A DNA stretch of 64,000 nt from Bolinopsis microptera (Eukaryota > Ctenophora > Tentaculata > Lobata > Bolinopsidae): NCBI RefSeq assembly GCF_026151205.1, contig NC_087079.1:4297230-4361229 (forward strand). Direction: 5' to 3'. Position 1 is the stretch's first letter; every line of letters starts with the position of its first letter. The position numbers and the translations under genes were made by a program. The notes under the pieces were generated by a model. That model had not been told where the DNA came from, did not search any database, and was given only the letters and a program-made list of their open reading frames with translations. Positions 43,214-54,300 of the stretch are shown here, piece after piece.

Positions 43214-44770
43214 TAACAAAATAAATAAAAATTATTTATCATTCAAAATTATTAAATATTCTAAAAACCTATTTTGTCCTGTTTTCTGCTAAGTCTAGCA
43301 GTTAGTTTTTTAGTCAATTCTACTGCTTTAACACAATGCAGCTAGAATTAACGTATATACGACGAGAATTGCAAATGTTCATCTACCTCTGCCTTCTAAC
43401 GCTACCAGTACCTATTAGTTATGTTACTAGTTAAGTTACTAGTTAATTTATTCGAATATTGTTTAATACGGCACCTGCAAAACCCGACTTTACATTAAAT
43501 CTAGCTGGTAAGCATATTCTGAATCTGCTCTAGAATAGTAATTTCAGTTCGTTCGTTTTAGTCGTGGTGATTTTAGGATCCGTAGAAGGTAATTTGGATA
43601 CGATGAAAGCGCTCGGCATCAACTTCAACGTGAGCAGTGGACACTTTACATTGTTGGAATTTAGCCAAATACTTGTCGTCAGTAGTATCCTCGAGGTTGT
43701 ATTGTTTTGCAGCAAGTCCACACATTCAGGCCTTTCTGAAGTTACAATTTTATTATTGTCAACACAACAACAAAACAACAAAAAAAGAGGACAAATAAAC
43801 ATCGGCCTCTTTGCGGTAAAATATTTTTAACGCATAAAATATCTACAACAGTTTGGTAAGCGGACCCTATCCTTATAACTACTTGAAGAGATACTATCCC
43901 TACTAGTAGTAGTAGTTATGACTTATGAAGTGGTAAGGGTTAGTCCCGGTTAGGATTAGGGTTAGGGTTAGGGTAAGCGGTAGGGATTCAGTCAGTTAGA
44001 GATTCGGTCCGCCTACCAAACAGTATTTCAGGTCACTTCAAGTTATTTTAGGAATGCAAGTTACAAACCGGTTTGGTAGAAGGCTGCGGACTGTCGTGGG
44101 TGGGTTTGTAGTTGTCATAACACAGGTCCCTATCATTCACAGTCACGTTCCGTGCTTTCAACGTCTGAAATATTTGCAAACTTTAACTTTTAGGTTAACA
44201 ACTTTCCAAGACGCGTGCCAAGTTGGACGAGTCGACGGTCTTTACTTGGAACAAATATTTTACAAGTATCACCCGTTAAACATTAACACAGGTGCACAAA
44301 CACGTTGTCCAAATATTTAAATCTAAGTTTTGGCTCAAACTCAGTATCGATGTTATAATAAGAGTTGAGCGTCATATTATTTTGTCAGAAACTATAACTG
44401 TCTTCTTTTGGAAAGTCAAAATCGATTCGTAGGGAAGTTATTGAATAATTCGTACCTGGTAGCAATGTTGTCGAGCTCTGATCATGCTCATTGCATCAGG
44501 GTCCACTGATCCTGTCACAATCTCGATATCGATCCGCCTTATTGGACCATACTGAAATTGTGATTGATAATCTCCTTTTATATTTCAAGTATAGATAAAC
44601 CCCAATAATTTCCTTTTATTTTCACGCATGAAATTAATTTATATCGCATCAGAATGCAGATCAAGGCGAAAAAAATCGGAAATGGGTTTTCAAAGGCAAT
44701 AATATCTAGTTAGAACCCAAAGCTGGCCGACTGCATGAATAATGAATATGACGGAGGCGGGAAATAACGG
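43214..44770. other. Intergenic, weak exon candidates only
   Basis: AT-rich sequence between the sulfatase and the minus-strand gene. It has a short TTAGGG run at 43950-43975. Open stretches at 43562-43830 and 44054-44320 (+) have acceptor-like starts (TTTTAG) but no family motif and no frame-consistent join, so I do not call them. Confidence 0.35.
43950..43975 (+). repeat. Short interstitial TTAGGG run
   Basis: GGTTAGGATTAGGGTTAGGG TTAGGG: three perfect and one variant copy of the metazoan telomere hexamer, too short to mark a chromosome end. Confidence 0.8.
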
Positions 44771-46696
44771 CTACCATTCCCTTATACCCAGAGGTTGTAT
44801 CTTAAAATATAGCTGATTTATGATTTGCGACATTCTGCCATTTAATCGAACCAAGTATGAAATGTTACATCTCACAGCATTATTTACTGCACTCAGGATT
44901 TTATAGTGTTCAATATGGCTTTTTACCGTGGGCATGTTTTTGCTGCTGTAAGTCTGTGATACGGTGACTGTTCGGTGTCTACAGTAGTGGAAACATCTTT
45001 TTGCTTGTTCGTTGCTGTACAGCCCCATTTGCAGTAGATCCTAAATCGGAATTCTTGGTGAGATCAAATAATCATTATGATATTAATTTTTAAAACAGTA
45101 TTGAAGGACACTTATGAGTGATAATTTCTGAATACACAATAAGGGAAATCGTATTTTTTAACGTCTCTACAGAAACAAAATGTTTGATTTGAATAACTGT
45201 TACTGATCACTGTATCACTAACCAGTCTACGATAGTAAGGAATAGAATCGTATCCGTTGTTATCAGCATCAACCAAGATGCTGTAAAGTTTATCAGGTTC
45301 TATAAATGCACATTGACATTTAGAGTAGTCCGGAGTTGTGGATGTGGCTTGCTCTGATATTGCTGTTCCTGCTTGGAGAGGGTTTCTTGTTTAATGTTTC
45401 ATTTCTGTGTTCATTGGGACATAAAATGGCGGAATTTTGAGTCAAAGGAGGCCAGCGATATTTTACTGCTTTCTAGCTTAAGATGTGCCAGGCAGGGAAA
45501 AAGTTTTAACGAAATAAAAATAAGCATATCATTCGTACTGTAAGCTGAGAGGTCTGAGAGTTCTGCCCAAATTTCCATGTCATCATGACCTCCGATGTTG
45601 TTATTCTTGAGACTGTGTTCCGGTTTCTGCGGGTCGAGAAGGTCGATAAATTGCTGATGCCAGGGAGGGGTTGTGCTGATAGCTCTGGTGCTCTTTGTAT
45701 AGTACTCGGAAGTGGTGCTCTCCACGCGCTGAACAGGTCGGTGGGTTACTGGCACGATGTGTTGCGAGCCTTCTTTTGTTTCACCTACTGATCAGGTTTC
45801 GATTATTGTCGAATATTTGTCGGACTAAAAGTTAAGACGAGTGTCAAAGTTTCAAATCCCAAACGGGGTGGTAGTGAAAACGTCTTCGGGGAATAATTGT
45901 TTAAACTTTTATATAAATTTTAGAAGTTAAAAGAATTTATAAGGTACATACTTTTATAAGGAATTTGATAATGGCCGTTTTCTTCCTCTGTTGTTTGGTT
46001 ATCATCGGGCCTCTTATCTGGGTAAAGTATAGATTAAATCAAAATAGAAATAATAAATATGGGAAAATATTCTTTTTGTTCCATTTTCGGTATAAAACAA
46101 CCTTTTAACATAAAATCTTGAAGTTGGATAATAGCCATTTTAATTTTAAATCGGTGACAATTACATGGATTTAAATAAAATCTTTGGAAAAGAATTTGAT
46201 GAAAATGTAACTTAATTCTAAATTCAGTGCAACGTTTTTTTTGTTAAAAACATTTAAAATTCAAACCTGATATGTAATTGGGCCGAGTCTGAAACTTGAT
46301 TTTACCACCACTGATTTTGGTTTTGGGAGGTTTGATTTCTTCCTGATCGTCTGGCTGTACTGCTGATGGGGGCTTGGCAAATTCTTTTATTTCTGAAAAT
46401 GTTATAACTCTTTAGTACTTATCAATTTTGAACTTCTGTGATATGATAAAAACTGCATCGTTGCACCATTCTAATTATAATATTAATATATTTTGAAGCA
46501 TTATGCAGTTTTTGTGGATCAACGATCAAAAGATGCGGCAATTTACAAACCTATATCTTTTATGATTTATGATAGGGGACCTTATCAAGCAATCAAACTT
46601 TAATGAATAAATTTGATTTTTTTCCTCGGTATTATCAAAGTCTATTACCGTGTGGAGATAATATCCTTTTAGAATGTCTTCTGGGTCTACTGGTTG
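44771..46696 (-). CDS. Uncharacterised multi-exon gene (partial 5' end)
   Basis: Family not recognised. Predicted minus-strand exons: 46696-46649 (uncertain), 46392-46267, 46017-45952, 45787-45539, 45368-45223, 45040-44771 (TAG). From the second exon on, all phases join: IKEFAKPPSAVQPDDQEEIK ..., DKRPDDNQTTEEENGHYQIP, GETKEGSQHIVPVTHRPVQR ..., then YSKCQCAFIEPDKLYSILVD ADNNGYDSIPYYRRL, and DLLQMGLYSNEQAKRCFHYC ...to PLGIREW. The N-terminal half is polar and disordered-looking; the C-terminal ~150 residues contain several Cys and hydrophobic positions and may be folded. The DADNNGYDSI string resembles an acidic loop of the D-x-D-x-[ND]-G kind seen in EF-hands, but one copy alone is weak evidence. 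The donor TACA|GTACGA after exon 45787-45539 is poor. The start codon and first exons are not identified. Confidence 0.55.
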
Positions 46697-47818
46697 CTGG
46701 TCCAAGAAGAGAGCAAGTGATAACGAGGCTTAGATATCCAACTAGAGTCATATTATCATCACACTGCGAGTTTGTTCGTTAGTCTTAATTAATCTTAGCA
46801 ACGTGGAAATGAGGGCGGTTCACTTACATTTCAGCCCTTCTACAATATTCCAACGAAAAGAGCGGGAACAATGGATTATTGTCTTATAAACATGAAATTA
46901 AATCGACGGAACTGAGGCTGAGCAAAGAATCAAAAATTATTCGATGTAAATGCAATAAGTTTAAAAATAAAATAAAATAAATCCATGTGCGGTTGTCTCG
47001 CGAAAGCAAACACTGAATGGTGATTATAACACCATAAAATCATAAATGCACAAGTAAAGGGAGCCTAACGCAATGCAATTTCACATTGCAAACAATCGAA
47101 AAATCAAATTAAATAAAAAATAATTCATTTTCTGTTAAATGTGATAAGGGAGGTCCTATTTCGGAAATGAAGGTAGAGCCGCGTAGGTTTGCACGCCTGC
47201 ACAAAAGGCACAAGTTATGAACAATCCCCTCTCCACCCCTCAAGAGTTACCAACCTCCCACCATGACATTACTCCCACTTCTCCAACTGCAACCGGACTT
47301 CCGGGCTGACAATGACATGACATTGGCTACTGAAGAGCCGCGGCGTGAGTTGCTGTGCCTGTTAGTCGGTCAGGTAGCCCTTAATGGGGCAAGTTACCGG
47401 CACGCTGGGAGTATCTGGAAAATTAAGTAAAACCAGATGCTGGAACGATTGGGGAATGGGACTAATGATGGAAGGAGGAGGTATGAGGTCTAATGAGGAG
47501 GAGAATTTGGGGGTGGATCTTTCGAAACTCAATTAGCGAAGGATTTGTAATGAGAACAATTTATTTAGGTCGTTAAAGTAGGTAGCGTTACCGAAACTTG
47601 CTGGTAAAGCAGACGTTCCCAGATCCCCAGCCTGGAAATATCTATAAGAAAATGAATTACATGGGCCAGGTCGGGGCCACGTCCCTCTGCTTCCTAGTAG
47701 GATTCCGGTAACATTGTTTATGTCAGGGTATGATTTTCAGACGAAATCTAGTGGGCTGCCATTACCAAGCACATACGGATCCGAACTAGTATGTGACCTT
47801 TCTTCTGGTACTTGGTTT
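46697..47818. other. Spacer with one possible coding stretch
   Basis: Upstream of the minus-strand gene. Besides the small plus-strand ORF at 47263-47430, nothing is recognised. Confidence 0.35.
47263..47430 (+). CDS. Possible small exon or ORF, 55 codons
   Basis: ATG at 47263 to TAA at 47428-47430, locally more GC-rich than its surroundings. It reads MTLLPLLQLQPDFRADNDMT, then LATEEPRRELLCLLVGQVAL and NGASYRHAGSIWKIK. The spacing of E-L-L-x-L-x-G...G-x-x-Y...I-W faintly resembles the start of a UEV/UBC-like fold, but it is too short to assign. The opposite strand has a good acceptor (TTTTCCAG) in the same place, so orientation is unsure. Confidence 0.25.
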   Translation: MTLLPLLQLQPDFRADNDMTLATEEPRRELLCLLVGQVALNGASYRHAGSIWKIK

Positions 47819-48163
47819 ATTCAACAGTCAACAGTCAACAGTCAACAGTCAACAGTCAACAGTCAACAGTCAACAGTCAACAGTCAACAGTCAACAGTCA
47901 ACAGTCAACAGTCAACAGTCAACAGTCAACAGTCAACAGTCAACAGTCAACAGTCAACAGTCAACAGTCAACAGTCAACAGTCAACAGTCAACAGTCAAC
48001 AGTCAACAGTCAACAGTCAACAGTCAACAGTCAACAGTCAACAGTCAACAGTCAACAGTCAACAGTCAACAGTCAACAGTCAACAGTCAACAGTCAACAG
48101 TCAACAGTCAACAGTCAACAGTCAACAGTCAACAGTCAACAGTCAACAGTCAACAGTCAACAA
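47819..48163 (+). repeat. Perfect heptamer array (TCAACAG), about 49 copies
   Basis: CAACAGT units without a single substitution. Because 7 is not a multiple of 3 and the unit has no in-phase stop, all three forward frames are open (QSTVNSQ), giving spurious ORFs. Confidence 0.97.
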
Positions 48164-48916
48164 AGCGGCCCCTCATTTACAACGGTCAACAGTCCAACAT
48201 TTTTTGACACGTGACTTGAAACTTTGTTCTTAACAGACAGTAAGTATTATAGAAGGTTACATTTTAGGAATCCAAATTATGATTATAATCGTTACGATCT
48301 GTAAGTAGGATCTAGTTACGAATCGAATCACAACCAGCCACCTTCAGGTAGTGATCTCCACGATCACTGCGAATTTGTAATCATAACGATATGTAAATGT
48401 TGACGAGCCGATTCGTTAATATGATATTAACTATGGTAAGTTTTTATTAATCAATGCTCCTAAGTAAATCTAGATGAGTACTCAAACGCCGCCGCCAAGT
48501 ACTTCGAAGACAATGACCATTGCTTGATCACAAGTCTGGTTAGTTTGCCGTATATAATAATAGACACACTAAAGTTAACCACTGATCCCTGAGGCTAGAA
48601 CCTTCGAAACTTAAAGTCCTTTATCGTTCGCTGCCATCAGATCTATAGTCCATAAACAACGAAATAATCCGGTGAATAAACACTTGCTCAACACGAATTT
48701 GTGTTTTAACATACTTTAACAAGTCCCGAGGGCGTATCCACATTCCACAATCTGACCCAATGCCAGCAGGTAGTAAACATACCTTATATACCTCAATAAA
48801 TACAACCTCTGAAGAGAGCGTGCTCCTCCGAACCCTCTGCTAAGAAGTACACCAAATGTCCTCTCCAAGATAATTAGATCACTTCTCACCCTGTATGATA
48901 AGATGAATCTGATACA
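48164..48916. other. Spacer, no gene recognised
   Basis: AT-rich sequence; I see no supported feature. Confidence 0.4.
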
Positions 48917-49240
48917 CTATGAATAATACACGCATTCGCACAGAATTAGGAAGTCTTTTGCCCGCGAACCTTCAAGTTGGTTGTAGCTTTGTTTCACGTT
49001 GGTAGTAACTTTCTTTCGCCGCTTCTCTTTATCATTCTCTTTATGCTGAGTCTGATTCTTTAGAATTCGATCAACAAGTTTAACAGAAACGTGATAAAGG
49101 TGCATAAAGGTTTCCCGGGGTCGATCATTAGTCAAAATCTTTATTATCTCTTTAAATTCATAGTTGTTGATGATTATGGCAGTAATTTTTCGTATATTTA
49201 TATTCTTATTTATTAACACTTCGATATAAATATGTGACAC
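48917..49240 (-). CDS. Possible exon on the minus strand, function unknown
   Basis: Open for 107 codons. The composition is coding-like in the middle: FKEIIKILTNDRPRETFMHL, YHVSVKLVDRILKNQT and the Lys-rich HKENDKEKRRKKVTTNVKQ, ending near NQLEG before a GTTCGC donor-like site. It could be an upstream exon of the gene at 44771-46696, but I could not link them by phase. Confidence 0.3.
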   Translation of the reverse strand: MSHIYIEVLINKNINIRKITAIIINNYEFKEIIKILTNDRPRETFMHLYHVSVKLVDRILKNQTQHKENDKEKRRKKVTTNVKQSYNQLEGSRAKDFLILCECVYYS

Positions 49241-49980
49241 ATAAACTGTTTGGGAAACGTGTGACAGCCTTGCAATTATGAACTATTTTTAGTTATAAAT
49301 ACCTTCCACAATGAACATAATATTTAGGAAATATATCCGCCATCACAATGAGGGTTAAGGTCCCTCAGGAATCACTCCATGAGCTTCGTACCAAAGTCCG
49401 ACTGGTCCGACGCGTTATTAGGTTTATTGGACTGTGGTCACCTCGCTGAACCTCCAATTAAAGGTCTCGGTGGTCGGTGATGCAAACAACACACTCGTTA
49501 AAAATACCTCCATCAAGGAAAATTTGCGGAGTTCTTAAATATTTTTTACCCTTCGGAATTATGAATCACAATGTGTAGGTCACTGATCGGGTTGACGTTT
49601 CGAAAGAATAGGAATTTGTACGATTTTCATTGGTGCCAAGTGGTATCGGGGAAATTTTCCTCTTAGTCTCAGAAAGGAAGGTCTTGATTGCTCTCGTCAG
49701 CGATCATGCTCAATACTCGACTTACTCGACTTAGGGCGGCTTATGCTCAATAGTAATTTGTAATTGTAAGAATCTTGATGACGAAACATGAAAGCGTAAG
49801 ATCTGTAGATCAAGTTTGTAACTCGTTATCCGTGTTTTGTAACCTTAGTTTTACGTCGCGAGATATAGGTATAAATGTCCCTTATTTACTAGCTACTTAT
49901 TTTTACCTTAATTTGTTATATTCCTGTACAAAAAATAAATTTTCAAATGTATGTGTATCGTGTAATAAGTCGAGTAAATA
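49241..49980. other. Spacer, no gene recognised
   Basis: Nothing beyond short AT-rich open frames. Confidence 0.4.
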
Positions 49981-50985
49981 GTACAACATTTACACAGACC
50001 CCAAAAAGTACAACATTTACACAGACCCCAAAAAGCACAACATTTACACAGACCTCAAAAAGTACAACATTTACACAGACCCCAAAAAGTACAAAATTAC
50101 ACAGACCTCAAAAAGTACAACATTTACACAGACCCCAAAAAGTACAACATTTACACAGACCTCAAAAAGTACAACTTTTACACAGACCCCAAAAAGCACA
50201 ACATTTACACAGACCTCAAAAAGTACAACATTTGCACAGACCCCAAAAAGTACAACATTTACACAGACCTCAAAAAGTACAACATTTACACAGACCCCAA
50301 AAAGCATAACATTTACACAGACCTCAAAAATTACAACATTTACACAGACCCCAAAAAGTACAACATTTACACAGACCCCAAAAAGTACAACATTTACACA
50401 GACCCCAAAAAGTACAACATTACACAGACCCCAAAAAGTACAACATTTACAGTTTACACAGACCCCAAAAAGTACAACATTTACACAGACCCCAAAAAGT
50501 ACAACATTTACAGTTTACACAGACCCCAAAAAGTACAACATTTACACAGACCCCAAAAAGTACAACATTTACACAGACCCCAAAAAGTACAACATTTTCA
50601 CAGACCCCAAAAAGTACAACATTTACACACACCTCAAAAAGTACAACATTTACACAGACCCCAAAAAATACAACATTTACACAGACCCCAAAAAAAGAAA
50701 ACATTTACACAGACCCCAAAAAGTACAACATTTACACAGACCCCAAAAAGTACAACATTACACAGACCCCAAAAAGTACAACATTACACAGACCCCAAAA
50801 AGTACAACATTTACACAGACCCCAAAAAGTACAACATTTACACAGACCCCAAAAAGTACAACATTTACACAGACCCCAAAAAGCACAACATTTACACAGA
50901 CCTCAAAAAGTACAACATTTACACAGACCCCAAAAAGTACAAAATTACACAGACCTCAAAAAGTACAACATTTACACAGACCTCC
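49981..50985 (+). repeat. 27-bp minisatellite, about 37 copies, upstream of the serine dehydratase
   Basis: The unit is ACAACATTTACACAGACCCC plus AAAAAGT, with CTCAAAAAGT variants and occasional 1-bp deletions. It ends about 340 bp before the serine dehydratase ATG, so it may lie in the promoter or 5' UTR region. Confidence 0.95.
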
Positions 50986-51328
50986 TACCTGCTACTGACA
51001 TAGAGTTGAGAGGTCAAATAAGGTAAAGAAATGGCGAAATATTCTGCGATGGATCCATATGACAACCACTAAAAGTGATTGCAGTATATGAATATCCACC
51101 AGAAGTATATTGGTTTTATTAAATCAATAATAAGAAAATCCATTGCTTCCATTGGAATTTGGAAGGTTTGACAAAAACAGAAATTGAATTCATTCTCTGA
51201 ATGGAAGGCAAAGGTTTTAGCTTTATATTTAATTGTAATTTATATTATATTAATCTATTTTAGGCATTTATTTATGTTATTTCTTTACTACATAGTATAA
51301 ATTGTTACATAACATAAAATCTGCAGCC

Positions 51329-54300
51329 ATGTCCGACACGGTGACCTCGCAACTACCAGATGATGTCCAGTTGCACGTGCAGACTCCCCTTATCTTCAGT
51401 GCTCCACTATCTAAAGTAGCTAACAGACCAGTCTTTCTGAAACTCGAGAACACGCAACCTAGTGGATCTTTCAAACTTAGAGGTAAAGCTATCTTAAGTA
51501 TTCTTCTTGAGTCAAATACGTCACAATACCCTATTAACCCGCTTTTTTGTTCACGACCGTTACTTTATAGCGACCTTTACTTTTGAGCGCCTCTAACTTT
51601 TATGCAGCTCTAATAATTTAATTTAAACTAGACTTACCGACAATTCATATAATTTACAGATTTTTCGGTATAAATTTACTATGAGATGGGTCTTGATCCA
51701 GAGTTTTTCCATGAAAATGTAATTTTTATGTTATGGACGGGGCTAAAGACACGTTTGCTTAATTATGTATGAGTGGGTGTAGCACATGCCGTAAAAATAA
51801 CTCATAAAAAATGAATGTTTATTTTTAGTGATTTTAAATTTTTATAAGAAAACTTTGGAATTATTAAATTGATAATCAGCGATCAAAGCGAGCATGAAAT
51901 ACAAAAATATAGTTTAATACTCGGCCGAATCGTGCCCAAAAACATGTGCTTACCTACCATTCAGACTGAAGAATAATGTCACCAAGGATCTGGTTTAAAA
52001 AAACTAAATGTGTAGGGTAACGCTCGAGGGGTACCACCTAATCGACCCTAATTTTGTGCAAGAAAACGTATTCAGACAAATACTCTGTCGATTTCCCGGC
52101 CCCTCTTTCAAGTAAAGACAAAAATGAAGAAGAAAGAGCGAAGGCCTGGCAAAATATAACTGATGTTGTGGTTTCTTTTATTGAAACTCAACAGATTTTT
52201 AATGCGAATTAAACTAAAAATAGCTGATAATGGCTTGAAATCGTGACCACAACAAGCAGAATAAACTATAAAGGCAGGGCTTAGTAAGTGTTCGCTGCTG
52301 AGAAAAAATGAGCTTGATAATTTTTTATCTTTTTTCCGACGTCAAGTTTGTCCACACAAGACTAATTGTGCCGGAACAATAAAGCCAAAGTCTGATAAGG
52401 TTTTATAATCAAACGATTCTTTAATCATTAGACCTAACAAAGAAAAAAGGAATGATAGCTTGAAAGACGGTTAGTTTTTATATTAAACGATGCCAAAACT
52501 CGAGGGCTTTGTAAAAATACATGAGCCGTCCAAATGACGGCATTTTGTAAAAAACTGATTGTACCTTAGACCCTTAATAAAATAGTTTATGTGACTTGAA
52601 TTATCTGATTATTTTACAAAAACGATTATAATGGCCTAGACCATGGAAAATTGAAATGATAGCTGTTATCTGTCTACTGCAAAGGTCAGACAGAGGTGTA
52701 CAAATAAAAATTCGATGAAGCGTGAACAAATGGAACATGGACACACCTGAGTGCTCTTAATGCATTTAAAATGCCATTACGGTGGAACCATTTGGAGCAA
52801 TTCGGTCATGAATCTTTAATCTGACCACTATATAGATATACTATAACGCAAATAACACTGTAAATTGTAAAAGTGAGTATAAATAGAGATATCTATCTTG
52901 GAAAGGAATTTTTATTACGCAAATAACCACTAATTCCGTGATATCAACTGAGACTAGGAATGATAATCAATATGAGAATTGACAGGAAGTCGTAAGGAAA
53001 ACTTCTTAGGTCAATGCTCGACTTGGTAAATAACGTCAGGTATCATTAATACAGATTCCTTTGAGTCTAAGCTCTTCAGACATATCTTTTGAAAAACGTC
53101 TGGAAATTCGAAGCCGAAAGAAAGGTCGGCAAAGTTAATGAGTAACCATGAAAGGAAATCAATTCGTGTCAAGCAAAACGTGGGAATTACAATTTTTGGC
53201 CGCGAAAACTGTGCCCGTTTGCCACATTCGGATATTAGCATTTTGCGTGGGACGGGTAAGCAAGTCAAACTTAATATAAAAAGTAGAACTTATTTAGGTT
53301 CGTGGCTAATCCTGACAAATTTGGAGGGGCGCCCCAGACAAAAACGAAGGAGTCATAGTAAAATGGATCAAAAATATTGGAGGCGTTAGTCTTTGAACCA
53401 GGTTATGGGTGGAGGATGACTCAGACGATTGAACGTTTGCTGAGACAAAATCAATTTTGCGGGCTGGATCGCTCACGGAACTGCCGCCAGATTAGAAGCC
53501 AGCGCCTGGTGTGGATCGTTACCATAGCAACTATCAGCCAGAAACTAACTAAACAAATCAGACTGAAGATGCAACACATGACAACTAACGGACCGTCTGA
53601 TTGGTCGCTCAGCACTGTCTGTCGGGAAAAGAGGGTCTAACCTGGCGTCACTAGCTACAGAACTACTTCCCAAGAAAAAGCAGACTACATCTTCACCTAG
53701 ATTTACGGGGAAAGATGTGCAAGGCAGTAAATTGAATATAATAGCTATTTGTCGCAACCCCCAAATGAACTGTAATTCCAAGATATATCTAGACAGGGTG
53801 CTTTGGGTACGGTCCCTGCTCGTGCAACGTACCCTTCACCTCCCACCTCGACCATCAAGACTCACCACACCCGGCAAATTAGTAGGAACTAGCACCTACA
53901 GCAGAGGTCTGGGAGTTCAAGTTTATGGAAACTATTTTAATTTCCTGTAGAAGACTGCGCAAAAGTTACATTAATATAAATAATATAATTATTATAATTA
54001 TGTAGAAGACTGTGTAAAAGTTACATTAAGGTATCAAATAAAATCTGGTTCAAGGATCGAGCCCATTCTAATCATGGCCATGCATTTTCTATGATTATGA
54101 ATATTCATATATTTTTGGTCGACATTACAAGCATGTCGCAGGCATATATCAAATTAGATTTAGAAATAGAAGAATTAAACTTAAAGCATTAAATGTTCAA
54201 GGCCTTATAAGCATTACTAAAAACACGAACAAGGGTCAAGGACTAGTAACATTTTGTATCGAAACAAATTGTGCAACTGTAAGAAAATAGGAAGCATATA

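Noticed and set aside
43950..43975. Telomere end
   Set aside because: Only three to four hexamers, flanked by ordinary sequence and genes on both sides.
47714..48233. QSTVNSQ repeat proteins in three frames
   Set aside because: A heptamer array with no stop; equal openness of all frames argues against coding.
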